Part shown: one piece after another, positions 1 through 11,257 of the stretch
Numbering within the stretch: position 1 is the stretch's first letter
Layout: each line of letters begins with the position of its first letter
The notes under the pieces: model-generated
What the model saw: the letters and a program-made list of their open reading frames with translations, nothing else
Databases searched by the model: none
Told to the model about the DNA's origin: nothing
NCBI GenBank assembly: GCA_035235625.1
Contig: CP141141.1
Coordinates: forward strand, 372,001 to 436,000
Length of the DNA stretch: 64,000 nucleotides
Direction of reading: 5' to 3'
Source: Saururus chinensis
Taxonomy: Eukaryota > Streptophyta > Magnoliopsida > Piperales > Saururaceae
Made by a program: the position numbers and the translations under genes

Positions 1-150
1 TTTGTCATTTTTGTCTAAATAAATTCTTAAAATTTTAGATGTAGACGAAAGTGCAAATTGTTTTAAGATGATATTTCTTCTTTTTCTGTCACATTGTTGT
101 TTTGAAAGTTTCTCATTAGACTTTATTGAGCTTCTTTGCTGCATTTATAG

Positions 151-2167
151 TCTTAATTGGCAGCACCAACTATGTAAGAACCCTTGCCCCAACCCTGACA
201 TCAAAACACTCTTTACTGATCACACATGTACCCCTACTAATGATGCTCGTGCACCACCTCCTACCAATAGTCCCCTTGTTGGGCGTATTCCTACAGCTGG
301 AGCATTTCCTCCCATTGGTGCTCACAGTGTAAGTCTTTTTGTCTTTGTTTTGTGGTGGGCATATGATTGTTACTTCTCTCGACTATTGTTTTACATCATT
401 ATATTCTGCAGCCTTTTCAACCAGTTGTTTCTCCTTCGGCTAGTGTTATTGCAGGATGGATGTCCAGCACCAATCCTATACCACATGCTGCTGTGGCAGC
501 TGCCCCTCCTGGCCTTGTACAACCTCCTAATGCTGGTTAACCTCTTACTCTGGAACTTGTCCTTGCCACCTTTTTTCTTGATTTTTTTTATATATTTTTT
601 TTATTTGTGCAGCTGCTTTCTTGAAACATCTGAGGGCACCTAATAGTGCTCTTGGGTTGGAGTACCAATCGGTTGATTCTGAACACTTGATGAAACGGAT
701 GCGCCAGTCTGATGGGGTACTATTACAACGACCAATAAATTTAAAGTTTTTACCTTTCTGTTGCTGGTAAAATGTTGGCAGCTACATAATCAAATTGGAT
801 ATGTATTATTAGGTATCTTTTTTGGGCGCCACTCATCCACCTAATATTTACTCACAAGATGACCTTCCAAAGACTATTGTGCGATCTCTTAGCCAAGGTT
901 CAAATGTCATGAGCATGGATTTTCATCCTCAACAGCAGACAATTTTACTTGGTGGACTTTCCCTCCTATGCAGTGCAGTGGTTTCACTAATTATATGATG
1001 AAGTCATTGTTAGTCACTGATGGCATAGGTCCATTAACATTTTCAATATTTTTACTTCAGTTGGGACAAATGTTGGTGACATTGGTATATGGGAAGTTGG
1101 TTCTCAAGAAATACTAGCTCATAAGACTTTCAAAGTTTGGGACATCTCAGTATGCATTCTTCCCAATTTTTAATTTTTCAGAGGTTACACCGTTGAGCTC
1201 ATTCTAATTGTTGGTCCAATGAATTGTATACCAGACAGCATTGATGAAAGATGCCACCATTTCTGTCAATCAGTGCATTTGGGGTCATGACGGGTCAATA
1301 CTGGGTAGAATTTTTTCCCTCATCTTTATCAGTGTTTCTATGTCTTAAAAGATCCTTCTTATAACCATATAACCATAATATGTGCATGTTCATCTTAAAA
1401 GAACCACTGTTCATTCTGCTGCTTGAATATAAGGTGTGGCGTTCTCCAAGCATATAGTTCAGGTGTACACTTACAGTCTAACCAGAGAACTGGGACAACA
1501 TTTGGAAGACAAATCTCATATGCTAAAGGACGATGTGTCATTTTGTACCTCTTGTGTTCTGGTAGCTGACTTGTATGTTTCTGTCGATTGATGCACATGT
1601 AGGTAGGGTCAATGATATAGTATTCTCCCATCCTAACAAGCTACTCTGCATTGTAACATGTGGTGATGACAAGATAATTAAGGTAAATTTTTATGAGAAC
1701 TTTGATGGAGAACAGAGAAATACAAATCAGGAGAAGTAAACACAAATGGACCATTAATTTATACATATTAAACGAATGGTAGGTTTGGGATGCTGTAGCT
1801 GGCCGTCGGCAATATACGTTTGAAGGCCATGAAGCTCCTGTATATTCTGTCTGCCCCCATTATAAAGAGGCTATCCAGGTCAGTTATTTTATAAGTTTTC
1901 CATTTGGAGGCACTCATTTTGAATGATATAAATGTGGTTCTACTTTGAACTGTTTTCCAAATAGCTGACCAATGGTTCACAATTCTCCTTCTCTTGTTAT
2001 CACTTTTATGGATTTAGTTTCACTTGAACTTCTTCTGTCCAGTTCATATTCTCTACGGCCATTGATGGGAAAATTAAAGCTTGGCTGTATGATGCTATGA
2101 GATCCCGAGTTGATTATGATGCTCCTGGGCTTTGGTGCACTACTATGGCATATAGTGCAGATGGCAC
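151..2167 (+). pseudogene. TPR: TOPLESS-related co-repressor gene fragment, middle part, truncated
   Basis: Broken piece of a TOPLESS/TPR transcriptional co-repressor gene, a nuclear protein that links repressors to histone deacetylases. Exon-like blocks with good splice sites lie at 151-328 (LNWQHQLC, NPDIKTLFTDHTC), 412-535 (AGWMSS), 613-716, about 814-950 (SQGSNVMSMDFHP), about 1063-1149 (VGTNVGDIGIWEVGS), 1235-1304, 1434 to about 1530 (HIVQVYTY), about 1590-1680 (AHVGRVNDIVFSHPNK, TCGDDKIIK), about 1780-1880 (YTFEGHEAPVYSVCPHY) and about 2041-2167 (STAIDGKIKAWLYD, MAYSADGTR). They cover the proline-rich linker and first WD40 repeats in the family order. The N-terminal LisH/CTLH part lies before the window or is lost. 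The reading stops inside the WD40 domain at 2167, where a hAT-like end begins, and no later WD40 repeats follow. Identity of the family is secure. Whether it was a full gene before the insertion is unknown. Confidence 0.87.
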
Positions 2168-2319
2168 TAGGGGTGGAAATGGTCTTCGGTCGACCGTGTT
2201 TGAGTCCATGTCGGCAATGTCTGCGCCCAATTGACTGTGACCGAAGTGACCAAATATTTCAGTCTCTGTCATGGTCAAAATAATCGGTTGACTCGGTGAC
2301 CGCGTGACCGGTCAGCAAA
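2168..2319. mobile_element. hAT-like terminal fragment interrupting the TOPLESS piece
   Basis: The TOPLESS exon is cut at ACTAGG and followed by TAGGGGTGGAAATGG, which resembles a hAT transposon end, then about 150 bp rich in short GGTC/GACC inverted motifs (gaccg, gtgacc, ggtca). At 2320 the sequence switches to the segment shared with 23655 onward. In MULE-A the same junction is preceded by the MULE terminal inverted repeat, so here that end appears replaced. I see neither the partner end nor a target-site duplication, so the class is tentative. Confidence 0.4.
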
Positions 2320-3780
2320 AATCCCGCTCCCAGCCCTCTACCCTTTTTTTCTCCCGGTGCTTCTTCTCCCTTCTGCCCTCTTCCCTGCCATCCTCTCATT
2401 GCTCCAGTGAGCCCTAGCCCCAGAGGAGAATGTGGTACATTTTTTTTTCTTCTGAGAATATGATCTTCAGCCAAATTAATTTTCTCTGCACATTTCTAGT
2501 GTTCTGTTTGAAATGATATTCCTGTTATCAAATGTTTTTGCAGCTGAAGACTGTTGCTTTGATTGTTGCGCTCTCTTATGTAGACTCAATCCTTTGTTAT
2601 TTGTTAACATTGTTAGTCAGGAGAAAGTCCTGAGTTACTAGGCTTATAAATAGAGCACTATAGATGTTGGAGCCGCTAGTTGTTACTAGGCTTATAAATC
2701 CTTTGTTTCTGTTTGAAGTTTCTTACTCCATTGGTAGTCTCTTTGTTGTTTGGCAATTAGTGGTGACTCATCTGTTGAATTAAGAGAGATAACCAAATGA
2801 TTGAAATAAAAAGCATAACGATTATGAGTTGAACTGGCTAGTTAGCTAGTTGTAAACTATAACTAAACTTAAATTAATCTAATATTATACTAAAAAATTA
2901 GACAAAAAAAGTGTATAAAATAAATTAATATATTCCACACAAACCAAATACAAGAGTTGGGAGTTGAAAGCCATAGTCCACCTTGTGCTTGGAGGGGCAG
3001 GGGCAGGAGCAGGAGCAGGAGCAGGGTAGAGTAGCTCCATGCTAATCCCTACCCAAGCCCCTGCACAGCACAGGGAAGGGCAGTTTTCCACCTTGGCAAA
3101 GTTCCCTACCCAAGCCCCTGCACAGCACAGGGAATGGCACTTTTTCATGATTATTTGGGAGTTTTCGGATTAAATTCTGTTTTGGTGGATTTTTCTTCCT
3201 ATTGTTTGTTGCTTCTGCTTCTGTTTATGTTTATGTTTCATGATGGTAATATATGTCTAGTTTTTACTCCATTCTAGAGCATTGTTGTACTATTCGCATG
3301 AAAAGTTCTAAATGTAATGGTTTTTATAATCCTTAGTTTTCTAGAGCAATTACATATGTATTTTTTTCTCTGGGCAGTTGAACTCGAGGTTTGTTGGTGC
3401 CTCTTTGCATTTTTGGGAACGGTCGGAATACTTCTGGAAAAAACGATACAAAGGTACTGGATTTAAATCTATTGACTCTCTTTTTGGTTTGCATTTGTTG
3501 TTGCTTTGAGAAATTGTACGAAGCTTGCATATTCATTAGCGTCAGCCATTATCTGTGTTTTATTGTCATTTTTCTCCATCCTAGGATGAAATTTAATTGT
3601 TCTTCTTTGGGATCAGACTACACTATACTATCATGTAAGGGTTTTTTTACTTTTCTCGCTCAGCTTTTGTCTCTTAGGTGCGGATAAATCAATACTCTTA
3701 GGTGAGGATGATTTATTTCATAATGGGATCAATGCCTCTGATATTGATCTGTTGTCCATTTTGAGCTATCTCGATTCTGT
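2320..3780 (+). repeat. Duplicated segment A, copy 1 (matches 23655-25085)
   Basis: Near-identical direct copy of 23655-25085. Both start at ATCCCGCTCCCAGCC and run past a splice-like junction at about 3375. The 5' part looks like a promoter or 5'UTR: a pyrimidine-rich stretch, then AGCCCTAGCCCCAGAGG. Exon-like stretches read FVGASLHF at about 3390 and, at about 3680-3788, an open stretch containing ILLGEDDLFHNG and DIDLLSILSYLDSVL. I do not recognise the source gene. An inverted third copy of 3319-3780 lies in the right arm at about 7720-8186. Confidence 0.75.
2996..3140. repeat. GGAGCA hexamer microsatellite and 55-bp tandem duplication
   Basis: A (GGAGCA)n-type run at about 2998-3027 is followed by two tandem copies of a segment containing CCTGCACAGCACAGGGAA. 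The matching region in copy 2 (24240-24425) has a longer hexamer run and a diverged second unit. Confidence 0.8.
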
Positions 3781-3894
3781 GCTAACGCCCCGAGTCCATT
3801 TTTGTGCAATCTACAGTAATTATTTAGTTTTTTTTATTATATTTGTATATGGTAGTCCAAAGATGTGCTTGTTTGTATTCCTTTTAGTGATTTT

Positions 3895-3992
<98 letters not shown>

Positions 3993-4990
3993 GCATCGAG
4001 AGAGATTAATATTAGCGTTTTTGTTCTATCAATGTAGGTTCTGAGAGCACATTTGTGTGGAGTAGCAAAAATAGTTGAGAAGTGAAATGTAAGGAAGGAG
4101 GTTGTTACCAGAGAATACACAACTTTGGTTGGGAGGCATGCTAGTGAAAAGATGTATTGATATATAAAAATGTTGTCCACCAGAAATGCTTTTGGACCAA
4201 ATCACATGTTCTATTGGGCTAATAGCATTTGCTTGACCATTTTTTGTTGGTGATCTGCTCCAGCGCAAAATTAATATTGTAGTTTGACTAATCAGTGCTA
4301 AAATGAACAGTGTGTATCCTCTCTTTTTGGAGTTCCTGAGCTCGTCTTGTTCACATCCATTAGATGTTGTAAAGAATAGTTTTCAAAGGACCATTAATGT
4401 ATTTATAACTGAAAATGCTCAGATCACGTTTGAAACAATATTGGCCATTGAATTGAGGAAAATTGACAGGGGCAGATATGATCTCTTCCTGTATTTATTT
4501 GTAGAAAGATAAGTCTAGTGAAGGACATTTGACTGTTTGTTGTGGAATGCTTAAAAATGTCTTATCAGCATCTTGTTTGCTTAAGAATATAGCAGAGAAG
4601 GGATATTGTAGATCTGATAGTTGTGTTTGGCTGGAATGATCTCCCAATGATGTTGTTTTAAGGGTAGAGTGACCAACATAATTACTCGAGTTGGAGAATT
4701 AAGTCCTCACTCAGATTCAAAATGTCTACTCTTTCAGACATTTTATTTTCTTAAAAATAAAATTATTACAGATCAACGAGTATTAGAAGAGAAAATAGGT
4801 GACATCATGATCTGCAGAACCATTGTGGGGGGAAGTGTGAGGACAACAAGAGAGGGTTGGGTAGGAAAAAGTATTTTTTTATAGAATCCAAAATAAATAC
4901 TATAAACTAAGTAAAAAAACAAAAAACAAAAACGGTCTGACCATTTTCATGTTTGTGTCTGTGACCATGTCCATGACCATTGTAATCACT
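3319..4990 (+). repeat. Left arm of a 4.9-kb inverted duplication
   Basis: Inverted counterpart of 6230-8186. The outer edge pairs TTTTTATAATCCTTAG at 3319 with its reverse complement ending at 8186. The inner edge runs into the 22-bp array, pairing CCATGACC..AATCACT near 4975-4990 with 6230-6250. Within the arm lie an (AT)n tract (3896-3987) and exon-like pieces, for example one reading YPLFLEFLSSSCSHPL near 4315-4360 that is also present inverted at 6970-7030. Relative to the right arm, about 290 bp (6404-6695) are missing near 4825. Confidence 0.85.
3896..3987. repeat. (AT)n microsatellite
   Basis: About 90 bp of uninterrupted TA dinucleotides in the left arm. The right arm has a similar tract at 7504-7587. 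Confidence 0.97.
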
Positions 4991-6290
4991 GGAAATGTTA
5001 TAGTATTATTGCTTCAATGTTGTAATTGCTACAGCGTTGTAGTGTTATTGGTGCTACAACATTTTAACATTATTGCTACAACTTTGCAGCGTTATTGCTC
5101 CAACGTTGTAGCATTATCGCTACAATGTTGCCGAAATAATGCTCAAACGTTGCAGCGTTATCGCTGCAACGCTGTAGTGTTGTAGCATTATCGCTGCAAT
5201 GTTGTAGCGATAATGCTACAACGTTGCAACATTGTCGCCATAATGTTGCAGCAATATCACTACAACGTTGCAGCGTTATTGCTGCAACGTTGCCGCATTA
5301 TTGCCGCAACGTTGAGCATTGTAGCATTATCGCTGCAACGTTGTAGCAGTATTGCTTCAACGTTGGAGCAGTATAGCTGCAACATTGTACCAATAACGCT
5401 GCAACGTTATAGCAATATCGCAGAAAAGTTGCAGCGTTATTGCCGCAATGTTGCAGCGTTATTACTACAATATTGCTGCGATAATGCTACAACGCTCAAC
5501 GTTGCAGCATTAACGCTGCAACATTGCGGCAATAACGCTGCAACTTTGCCGCGATATTGCTGTAACATTGCTGCGTTATTGGTACAATGTTGTAGCGATA
5601 CTGCTCCAACGTTGAAGCAATACTGCTACAACGTTGCAGCGACAATGCTACAAAGCTCAACATTGCAGTAATAATGTTGCAACATTGCGACAACGTTGTG
5701 GCAATAATGCTGTAACGTTGCTGCGATATTGCTGCAACGTTACGGCGATAATACTACAACATTTCTGCGTTATTGTTACAACGTTGCAGCGATAATGCTA
5801 CGCTATAGTGTTGCAATGATAACGCTACAATATTGCAGTGATAATACTACAACGATGCAGTAATAACGCTCTAACGTTGCAGCGTTATTGCTACAACATT
5901 GCAGCCATAATGCTACTACGCTGCAACGTTGTGGCATTATCGCTGCAACGTTGCACCAATAACACTGCAACATTGCAGTGATATTGCTGCAATGTTGTAG
6001 CGATAATGATACAACATTGCAGCAATAACACTGCAATGTTTGAGCGTTATTGCGGCAACGTTGTAGCATTATCGCTGCAATGTTTGAGCGTTATTACGGC
6101 AATGTTGTAGCGATAATGATACAACGTTGCAGGAATAACGCTGCAACGATACTGCTACAATGTTGTAGCACCAATAATGCTGCAACGTTGTAGCGATTAC
6201 AACATTGCAGCGATAACGCTACAACATTTGTAGTGATTAGAACGGTCATGGACACGGTCACGGTCACAGACATGGAAATGGTCAGACCGT
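4932..6290. mobile_element. Foldback-like unit with about 60-bp terminal inverted repeats enclosing array 1
   Basis: The left end, AACGGTCTGACCATTTTCAT followed by TGTGACC..CCATGACC, pairs with the right end ...GGTCATGG..GGTCACAG..AAATGGTCAGACCGTT. The pairing includes short internal GGTCA/TGACC motifs and runs on into ..AATCACT. The interior is almost wholly the 22-bp array. Sequence outside these ends is also inverted-repeated as part of the larger arms, so this may be an old foldback element inside the duplication or simply its inner edge. No target duplication can be assigned. Confidence 0.55.
4995..6237. repeat. 22-bp self-complementary repeat array 1
   Basis: About 1.24 kb of degenerate repeats with a period near 22 bp. 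The unit is approximately GCTGCAACGTTGCAGC followed by GATAAY or its complement RTTATC. The core TGCAACGTTGCA is a perfect palindrome, and the spacer AGCGNTANCGCT is also nearly symmetric, so both strands read alike. Copies vary mostly at CG to TG/CA positions (AACGTT, AATGTT, AACATT). Open frames on either strand give similar 22-residue-periodic peptides (LQRC, NAATLQRY), which I take as by-products. Two further arrays lie at 31200-32607 and 40385-41195. Confidence 0.93.
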
Positions 6291-7503
6291 TTTTATTTTT
6301 TTATTTTTTTTACTTAGCTTATAGTATTTATTTTGGATTATATGAAAAATAAATATTGTTTCCCACCCAACCCTCTCTTGCCGTCCTCACACTTCCCCCC
6401 ACATTTTTCCCACCCTTCCCTCTCCCTTATACGTGTCCATCTATGGCCGCCGTGCTCGAATTTAGTATAATTGGCCGTCATGCTCAAATCTCACTTGCCT
6501 CTGCAGCCCGCCGTATTGGAATTGCATCACGATCAAGGAGTCTTTCTATATCTAGTACAAATGCAAGTATGATTTTATAATAAATATTATCAAAATTTTG
6601 TTTAATTGTGTCTATAGACGTTACTGTTTATGCAAATTAGGTTTGATTCCTTAGAAAAAAATATACTAAAGTTCCATTTCATAGGTCGCTCTGGTTCTAC
6701 AAATCATGATGTCACCTATTTTCTCTTCTAATACTCATTGTTCTGCAGTAATTTTATTTTTAAGAAAATAAAATGTCTGAAAGAGCATACATAACTGAAT
6801 CTGAGTGAGGAATCAACTTTCCAATTCGAGTAATTATGTCAGTCACTCTACCCTTAAAACAACACCATTGGGAGATCATTCCAGCCAAACATAACTAGTA
6901 GACCTACAATATCCCTTCTCTGCCATGTTCTTAAACAAACAAGACACTCATAAGACATTTTTAAGCATTCCACACCTAATGGATGTGAACAAGACGAGCT
7001 CAGGAACTCCAAAAAGAGAGGATACACATTGTTCATTTTAGCACTGATTAGTCAAACTACAATATTAATTTTGCGATGGAGCAGATCACCAACAAAAAAT
7101 GGTCAAGCAAATGCTATTAGCCAAATAGAACATGTGATTTGGTTCAAAAGCATTTCTGGTGGACAACATTTTTATATATCAATACATCTTTTCACCAGCA
7201 CGCCTCCCAACCAGAGTTGTGTATTCTCTGGTAACAACCTTCTTCCTGCCCTTTCCCTTCTCAACTATTTTTGCTACTCCACACAAATGTGCTCTCAAAA
7301 CGACAGAACCTACATTGATAGAACAAAAACACTAATATTAATCTCTCTATACATATACATAATATATATATATATATAAGAAAATCACTGAAAGGAATAC
7401 AACAAGCACATCTTTGGACTACCATATACAAATATGATTAAAAAAACTAAATTATTACTGTAGATTACACAGAAATGGACCCGAGGCGTTGCTTCACCAA
7501 TTA

Positions 7504-7588
<85 letters not shown>

Positions 7589-8186
7589 AAAATCACTGAA
7601 AGGAATACAACAAGCACATCTTTGGACTACCATATACAAATATGATTAAAAAAACTAAATTATTACTGTAGATTGCACAGAAATGGACCCGAGGCGTTGC
7701 TTCACCAATTAATAGATAGAAGCACAGAATCGAGATAGCTCAAAATGGACAACAGATCAATATCAGAGGCATTGATCCCATTATGAAATAAATTATCCTC
7801 ACCTAAGAGTATTGATTTATCAGCACCTAAGAGACAAAAGTTGAGCGAGAAAAGTAAAAAAACCCTTACATGATAGTATAGTGTAGTCTGATCCCAAAGA
7901 AGAACAATTAAATTTCATCCCAGGATGGAGAAAAATGACAATAAAACACAGATAATGGTTGATGCTAATGAATATGCAAGCTTCCTACAATTTCTCAAAG
8001 CAACAACAAATGCATACCAAAAAGAGAGTTAATAGATTTAAATTTAGTACCTTTTTATCATTTTTTCCATAAGTATTTTGACCGTTCCCAAAATGCAAAG
8101 AGGCACCAACAAACCCCGAGTTCAATTGCCTAGAGAAAAAAAATACATATGTAATTGCTCTAGAATACTAAGGATTATAAAAACTT
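6230..8186 (-). repeat. Right arm of the 4.9-kb inverted duplication
   Basis: Reverse-complement copy of 3319-4990. It is longer because it keeps about 290 bp (6404-6695) absent from the left arm and has a local duplication around an (AT)n tract. Part of it (6485-6900) also matches 32605-33040 in direct orientation, next to array 2. That suggests the right arm is closer to the ancestral arrangement. Confidence 0.85.
7377..7714. repeat. Local direct duplication flanking an (AT)n tract
   Basis: A segment of about 125 bp beginning AAGAAAATCACTGAAAGG and ending CTTCACCAATTAATA occurs at 7377-7508 and again at 7586-7714. The (AT)n tract 7504-7587 lies between them. The left arm has only one copy. 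This looks like replication slippage or unequal exchange at the microsatellite. Confidence 0.9.
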
Positions 8187-8289
8187 TCAATATTTTGACT
8201 TTATGATATTTTGTACAATCTCAACCCCAACATCTGCAATTCCTAGATATAAATTTATATACTTACTTTATCATGTGAAAGAAGTTCAA

Positions 8290-8600
8290 AAGTGGGTCCA
8301 AAGAATCGTGCTCGAAGTCCTTCAATGACCTATTTAATGGCTAACAATACATTAATAACTAAGAACAGAAGACAAATGTCAAAATCTATTTTTGATGCAT
8401 TAAATGTTACACTCACGATATAGACAGAACATCACCTTACACGAAGGACCTTCAAATAGTATATTCAAGACTTTAGAAACCAACTTGGCAGTGTCAACTG
8501 TCCTTGAAAAGGTTGAATAACAAATCCGGACTTTATCAAGATCTATATTGCATTCCTTATGTTCCTAAAAGAAAGAGAATTTGAAATTAATTGTAAAAGT
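8290..8600 (-). pseudogene. Unidentified exon-like fragments
   Basis: On the minus strand a block ending in a GTAAGT donor near 8270 reads GLRARFFGPTFELLSHDK. A second block between CTTTTAG near 8568 and about 8430 reads ECNIDLDKVRICYSTFSR and continues to NILFEGPSCK. Both have splice-like borders and sensible protein composition, so they look like captured exons of one gene. I do not recognise the protein. No longer frame joins them to the UBP6-like pieces upstream. Confidence 0.4.
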
Positions 8601-9142
8601 CAAGATGTATCAAAAAGAGTAGTTACGCCGAAAAGAGTAGTTACGTCAAGATCAAAAAAGACAAGAACTAAGTTATAGAAAGCCCACATCAATGCATCAT
8701 CACACTTAACTCTCGTGGACAATCATGATATCTGACTCATAAGCATAGAGTATGATATTTTTCTTTGAAAAGAGGATACACAAGTTAGAAATTTTTTTTG
8801 TGAAGTCTATCATTTGAGGGATAGCATATCCTCTAGTGACAAGTGAGGTTCCATGTATGCTGGATATGAAGTTTACAAAAAGAATGTCAAGAAGAATCAT
8901 CTATATTGAAGCTGATCAACAGTGTAATCCTTGAAAGCTTACAATGTCTCTTATTAGGGAAATCAAAATGCTGTAGTTACACATTCCTCGTACACTATAC
9001 TTTCCTTACAGCTCAATTTATCCCAAGAAGAGGTTCTAAACAATCAAAAGTATGCATGAAAAATATAAACAATATGAAAGAAAGACGCAAAGAGAAGTAG
9101 TTATGAAACTACCCATGAAAAGAATTTCATATTTATCCTTAC
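8601..9142. other. No recognisable gene
   Basis: AT-rich, intron-like sequence. Short open frames here have no recognisable motifs. Confidence 0.5.
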
Positions 9143-9400
9143 AGAGTAGTAATGTTCCTCCATTGGCCAATGAATTCAGTAATTCTACCAGTAAATGAGT
9201 TGTTCGATGCCCACCTGGAAAAATTAACTGCCTTTGATGCAAGTTTTAATTATGGCAACATAAACACAACATGCCATAATGAGCATCTTGTACACAAAGT
9301 TGTAACTACTTACACAGCTAGTAAGATTCGCAGATTTGAGAATGTTGAAGGAATCTCACCACCAATGTCTGCACTATCTATATACCTGGCAACTATAAAC
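9143..9400 (-). pseudogene. Leucine-rich-repeat receptor kinase fragment (two exons)
   Basis: Exon 9143-9214 on the minus strand is exactly 72 nt between an AG acceptor and GTAAGG donor, the hallmark one-repeat exon of plant LRR receptor kinases. It reads ASNNSFTGRITEFIGQWRN. A preceding exon near 9310-9390 reads DSADIGGEIPSTFSNLRILL before a GTAAGT-like donor. The two match consecutive LRRs of the At1g53430/At1g07650 type (LRR-VIII, cell-surface kinases with a malectin-like domain). No kinase domain, signal peptide or transmembrane segment is present, so this is a captured or relic fragment. Confidence 0.7.
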
Positions 9401-9434
9401 TAGATCAAAAATCACTTCCCAAAAAACTGACAAG

Positions 9435-9640
9435 ATCTTAGTCAGATAAGATCTGATTAAGGTAAACAAACAGACCCTTAGTCACAGCAAACAAAGCAAA
9501 GAGATGCATACTTAGGAGCTAAAAAGAAGCAAAATCAGTTAGCTGGCACCAAGGTTCCATGTGAACAAAAATAAGAGAGACACAAAAGAATTGTATTCAT
9601 TACAGCAAGTGGGAAAAAAATAAGAGAGGAAAATACATTC
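9435..9640. repeat. Segment shared with 34035-34250
   Basis: Starting at GATAAGATCTGATTAAGG, about 200 bp match 34035-34250 in direct orientation with small differences (for example AGGAGCTAAAAAGAAG in both). It sits beside gene fragments in both MULEs, so it is another shared internal segment. Confidence 0.75.
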
Positions 9641-9659
9641 TAAACAACGCCTAAATGAT

Positions 9660-11056
9660 TTACTTACAGAAGCTGGAGTAAGGATAGTCATGGTAGTAAG
9701 TGCAAGTTCTTGTGAGATGTGACATTTGAGTATACAGATTCCGTCTCCAAACTTTCGTCGCCACTTTTAGCACAATGGACCCTGTATATAGAAACCAATT
9801 ATGCAAATATTTAGCTTCTACTTTCAACACAAAAAAGGAAAAAAAGTTGACTCCTCTAGCTATAGCTTTGCTGAAAGGAACATGCAAACAACTTCAAATA
9901 ATTGGTCACTCTAGTCACAGAAAAGTAATTAAGAGGCTTGTCCTAGCAAGATATATGACAAGATATATAAAGCACAACAACACAAGGCAGTACCTGCTCA
10001 AAAGTTCAATTCAAAAAAGACTCTTCACAGTCTCAACATTTCCCCTACACCACATTTAAAAATATGTATGTTATAATATTAATCATCCTATTTGAATTAC
10101 AGGAGCCATCTTTGCTCCTGCAACTTTGTTGTTCTATGAAACCACCACACTTCCTGCATTTAAACTTGATAAAACAAAGGTTGGTATCATTAGGGCCTCA
10201 ATATAAAGCTAAATAATTCCATCATAATGAAATGACACTGGAAATGAAAACTAACCATCCAAAAATGCATTGAAGCAACAGGTTTAACATTCCGATCAAG
10301 CTCATTGAACAGATCACATGTTGCTAGTGCCAAAAACTGTGAGGGCTGATCTAGTTCACTGCTTCTACTTGAGTGAGTATAGCTGATTCACCAGAGCAAA
10401 TCATAAAGTATACTAGAAAAATAAAAGCTTCCAATGATTAATTACATGAATAAGGAACAAAGGACAAGAACAATACTTCAGCAAAGCTGACTTCAATTCA
10501 AGGACCGAATGCAAACATTGCAAGGTGGAGTTCATGTAGCAGGTATTTCCAAGATTAAAACAAACCAGCAGAGTGACCCTTGCAACAGAAAAAACATCAT
10601 ATTTACAATATATCATAATTTAGGCATCTATATTAAATACATTCTGCAAGATTGCAAAGCTATAGCCCTCCAAAACTACACAAACTTGAGCATTAGCTAA
10701 ACACAAATTTCATCAAAGATAATATTAATAACATACCGCTTACAAAATTTGTTTGAGACATAACAAAATAAATAGAAGGTTTACACACAAGATTAAGATT
10801 ACATTTGCAGAATAAGACCAGGCACCTAGTAATTTTCAGTAGTCAAACACAAATTGAGTTGTCTAGCACTGATACTAAAACAATAAATACCATTTTAACA
10901 GAAAACAAAGAGAGATCAGAAGAATAGCCTACTTGTAATTAGTAATAATCACCATTCCACCAACTCGTGCTTCAAACAATGAGTTCTATGTTGTCAAAAT
11001 CTGAGAAAAAGCATAAAAGCACATGACCTTTCTGAATTTCAACAGGTTATTCATGA

Positions 11057-11144
<88 letters not shown>

Positions 11145-11257
11145 CTCACCACATCCACAGATTGCTCCTCCTCTGGAAGGCCTTCCATGAAGGCAGGGCC
11201 TTTCTCTGGTGCATTAACGATCTCATCAGCAGTTCCCATCAACATTAATTTTTGACC
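9660..11257 (-). pseudogene. UBP6: Ubiquitin carboxyl-terminal hydrolase 6/7-like gene fragment
   Basis: Relic of a proteasome-associated deubiquitinase (plant UBP6/7, USP14 family), read right to left. Exon 11150-11257 encodes the end of the ubiquitin-like domain (GQKLMLMGTADEIV, then APEKGPAF, EGLPEEEQ). Around 10470-10570 is the catalytic Cys box (FNLGNTCYMNSTLQCLHSV). Around 10255-10330 is DLFNELDRNVKPVA ending FWM before a GT donor. Around 9665-9770 is a piece matching SxETESVYS..KCHIS with the frame broken inside it. A one-base insertion also separates GHSAGL from FNLGNT just before the catalytic Cys. The His box and C-terminus are absent. Splice sites are partly kept, so this was captured as genomic DNA, not as a retrocopy. 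Confidence 0.82.
11059..11141. repeat. (AT)n microsatellite
   Basis: About 80 bp of TA dinucleotides inside the intron just downstream of the UBP6-like ubiquitin-domain exon. Confidence 0.97.

Noticed and set aside
3752-4180. Open frames with long Ile/Tyr runs on both strands
   Set aside because: They are translations of the (AT)n tract; the same applies at 7385-7639, 11051-11275 (its N-terminal part is a real UBP6-like exon) and 21138-21470.
4995-6237. Possible CRISPR-like array
   Set aside because: There are no constant repeats with unique spacers; the whole unit repeats and varies, and the genome is a plant nuclear one.
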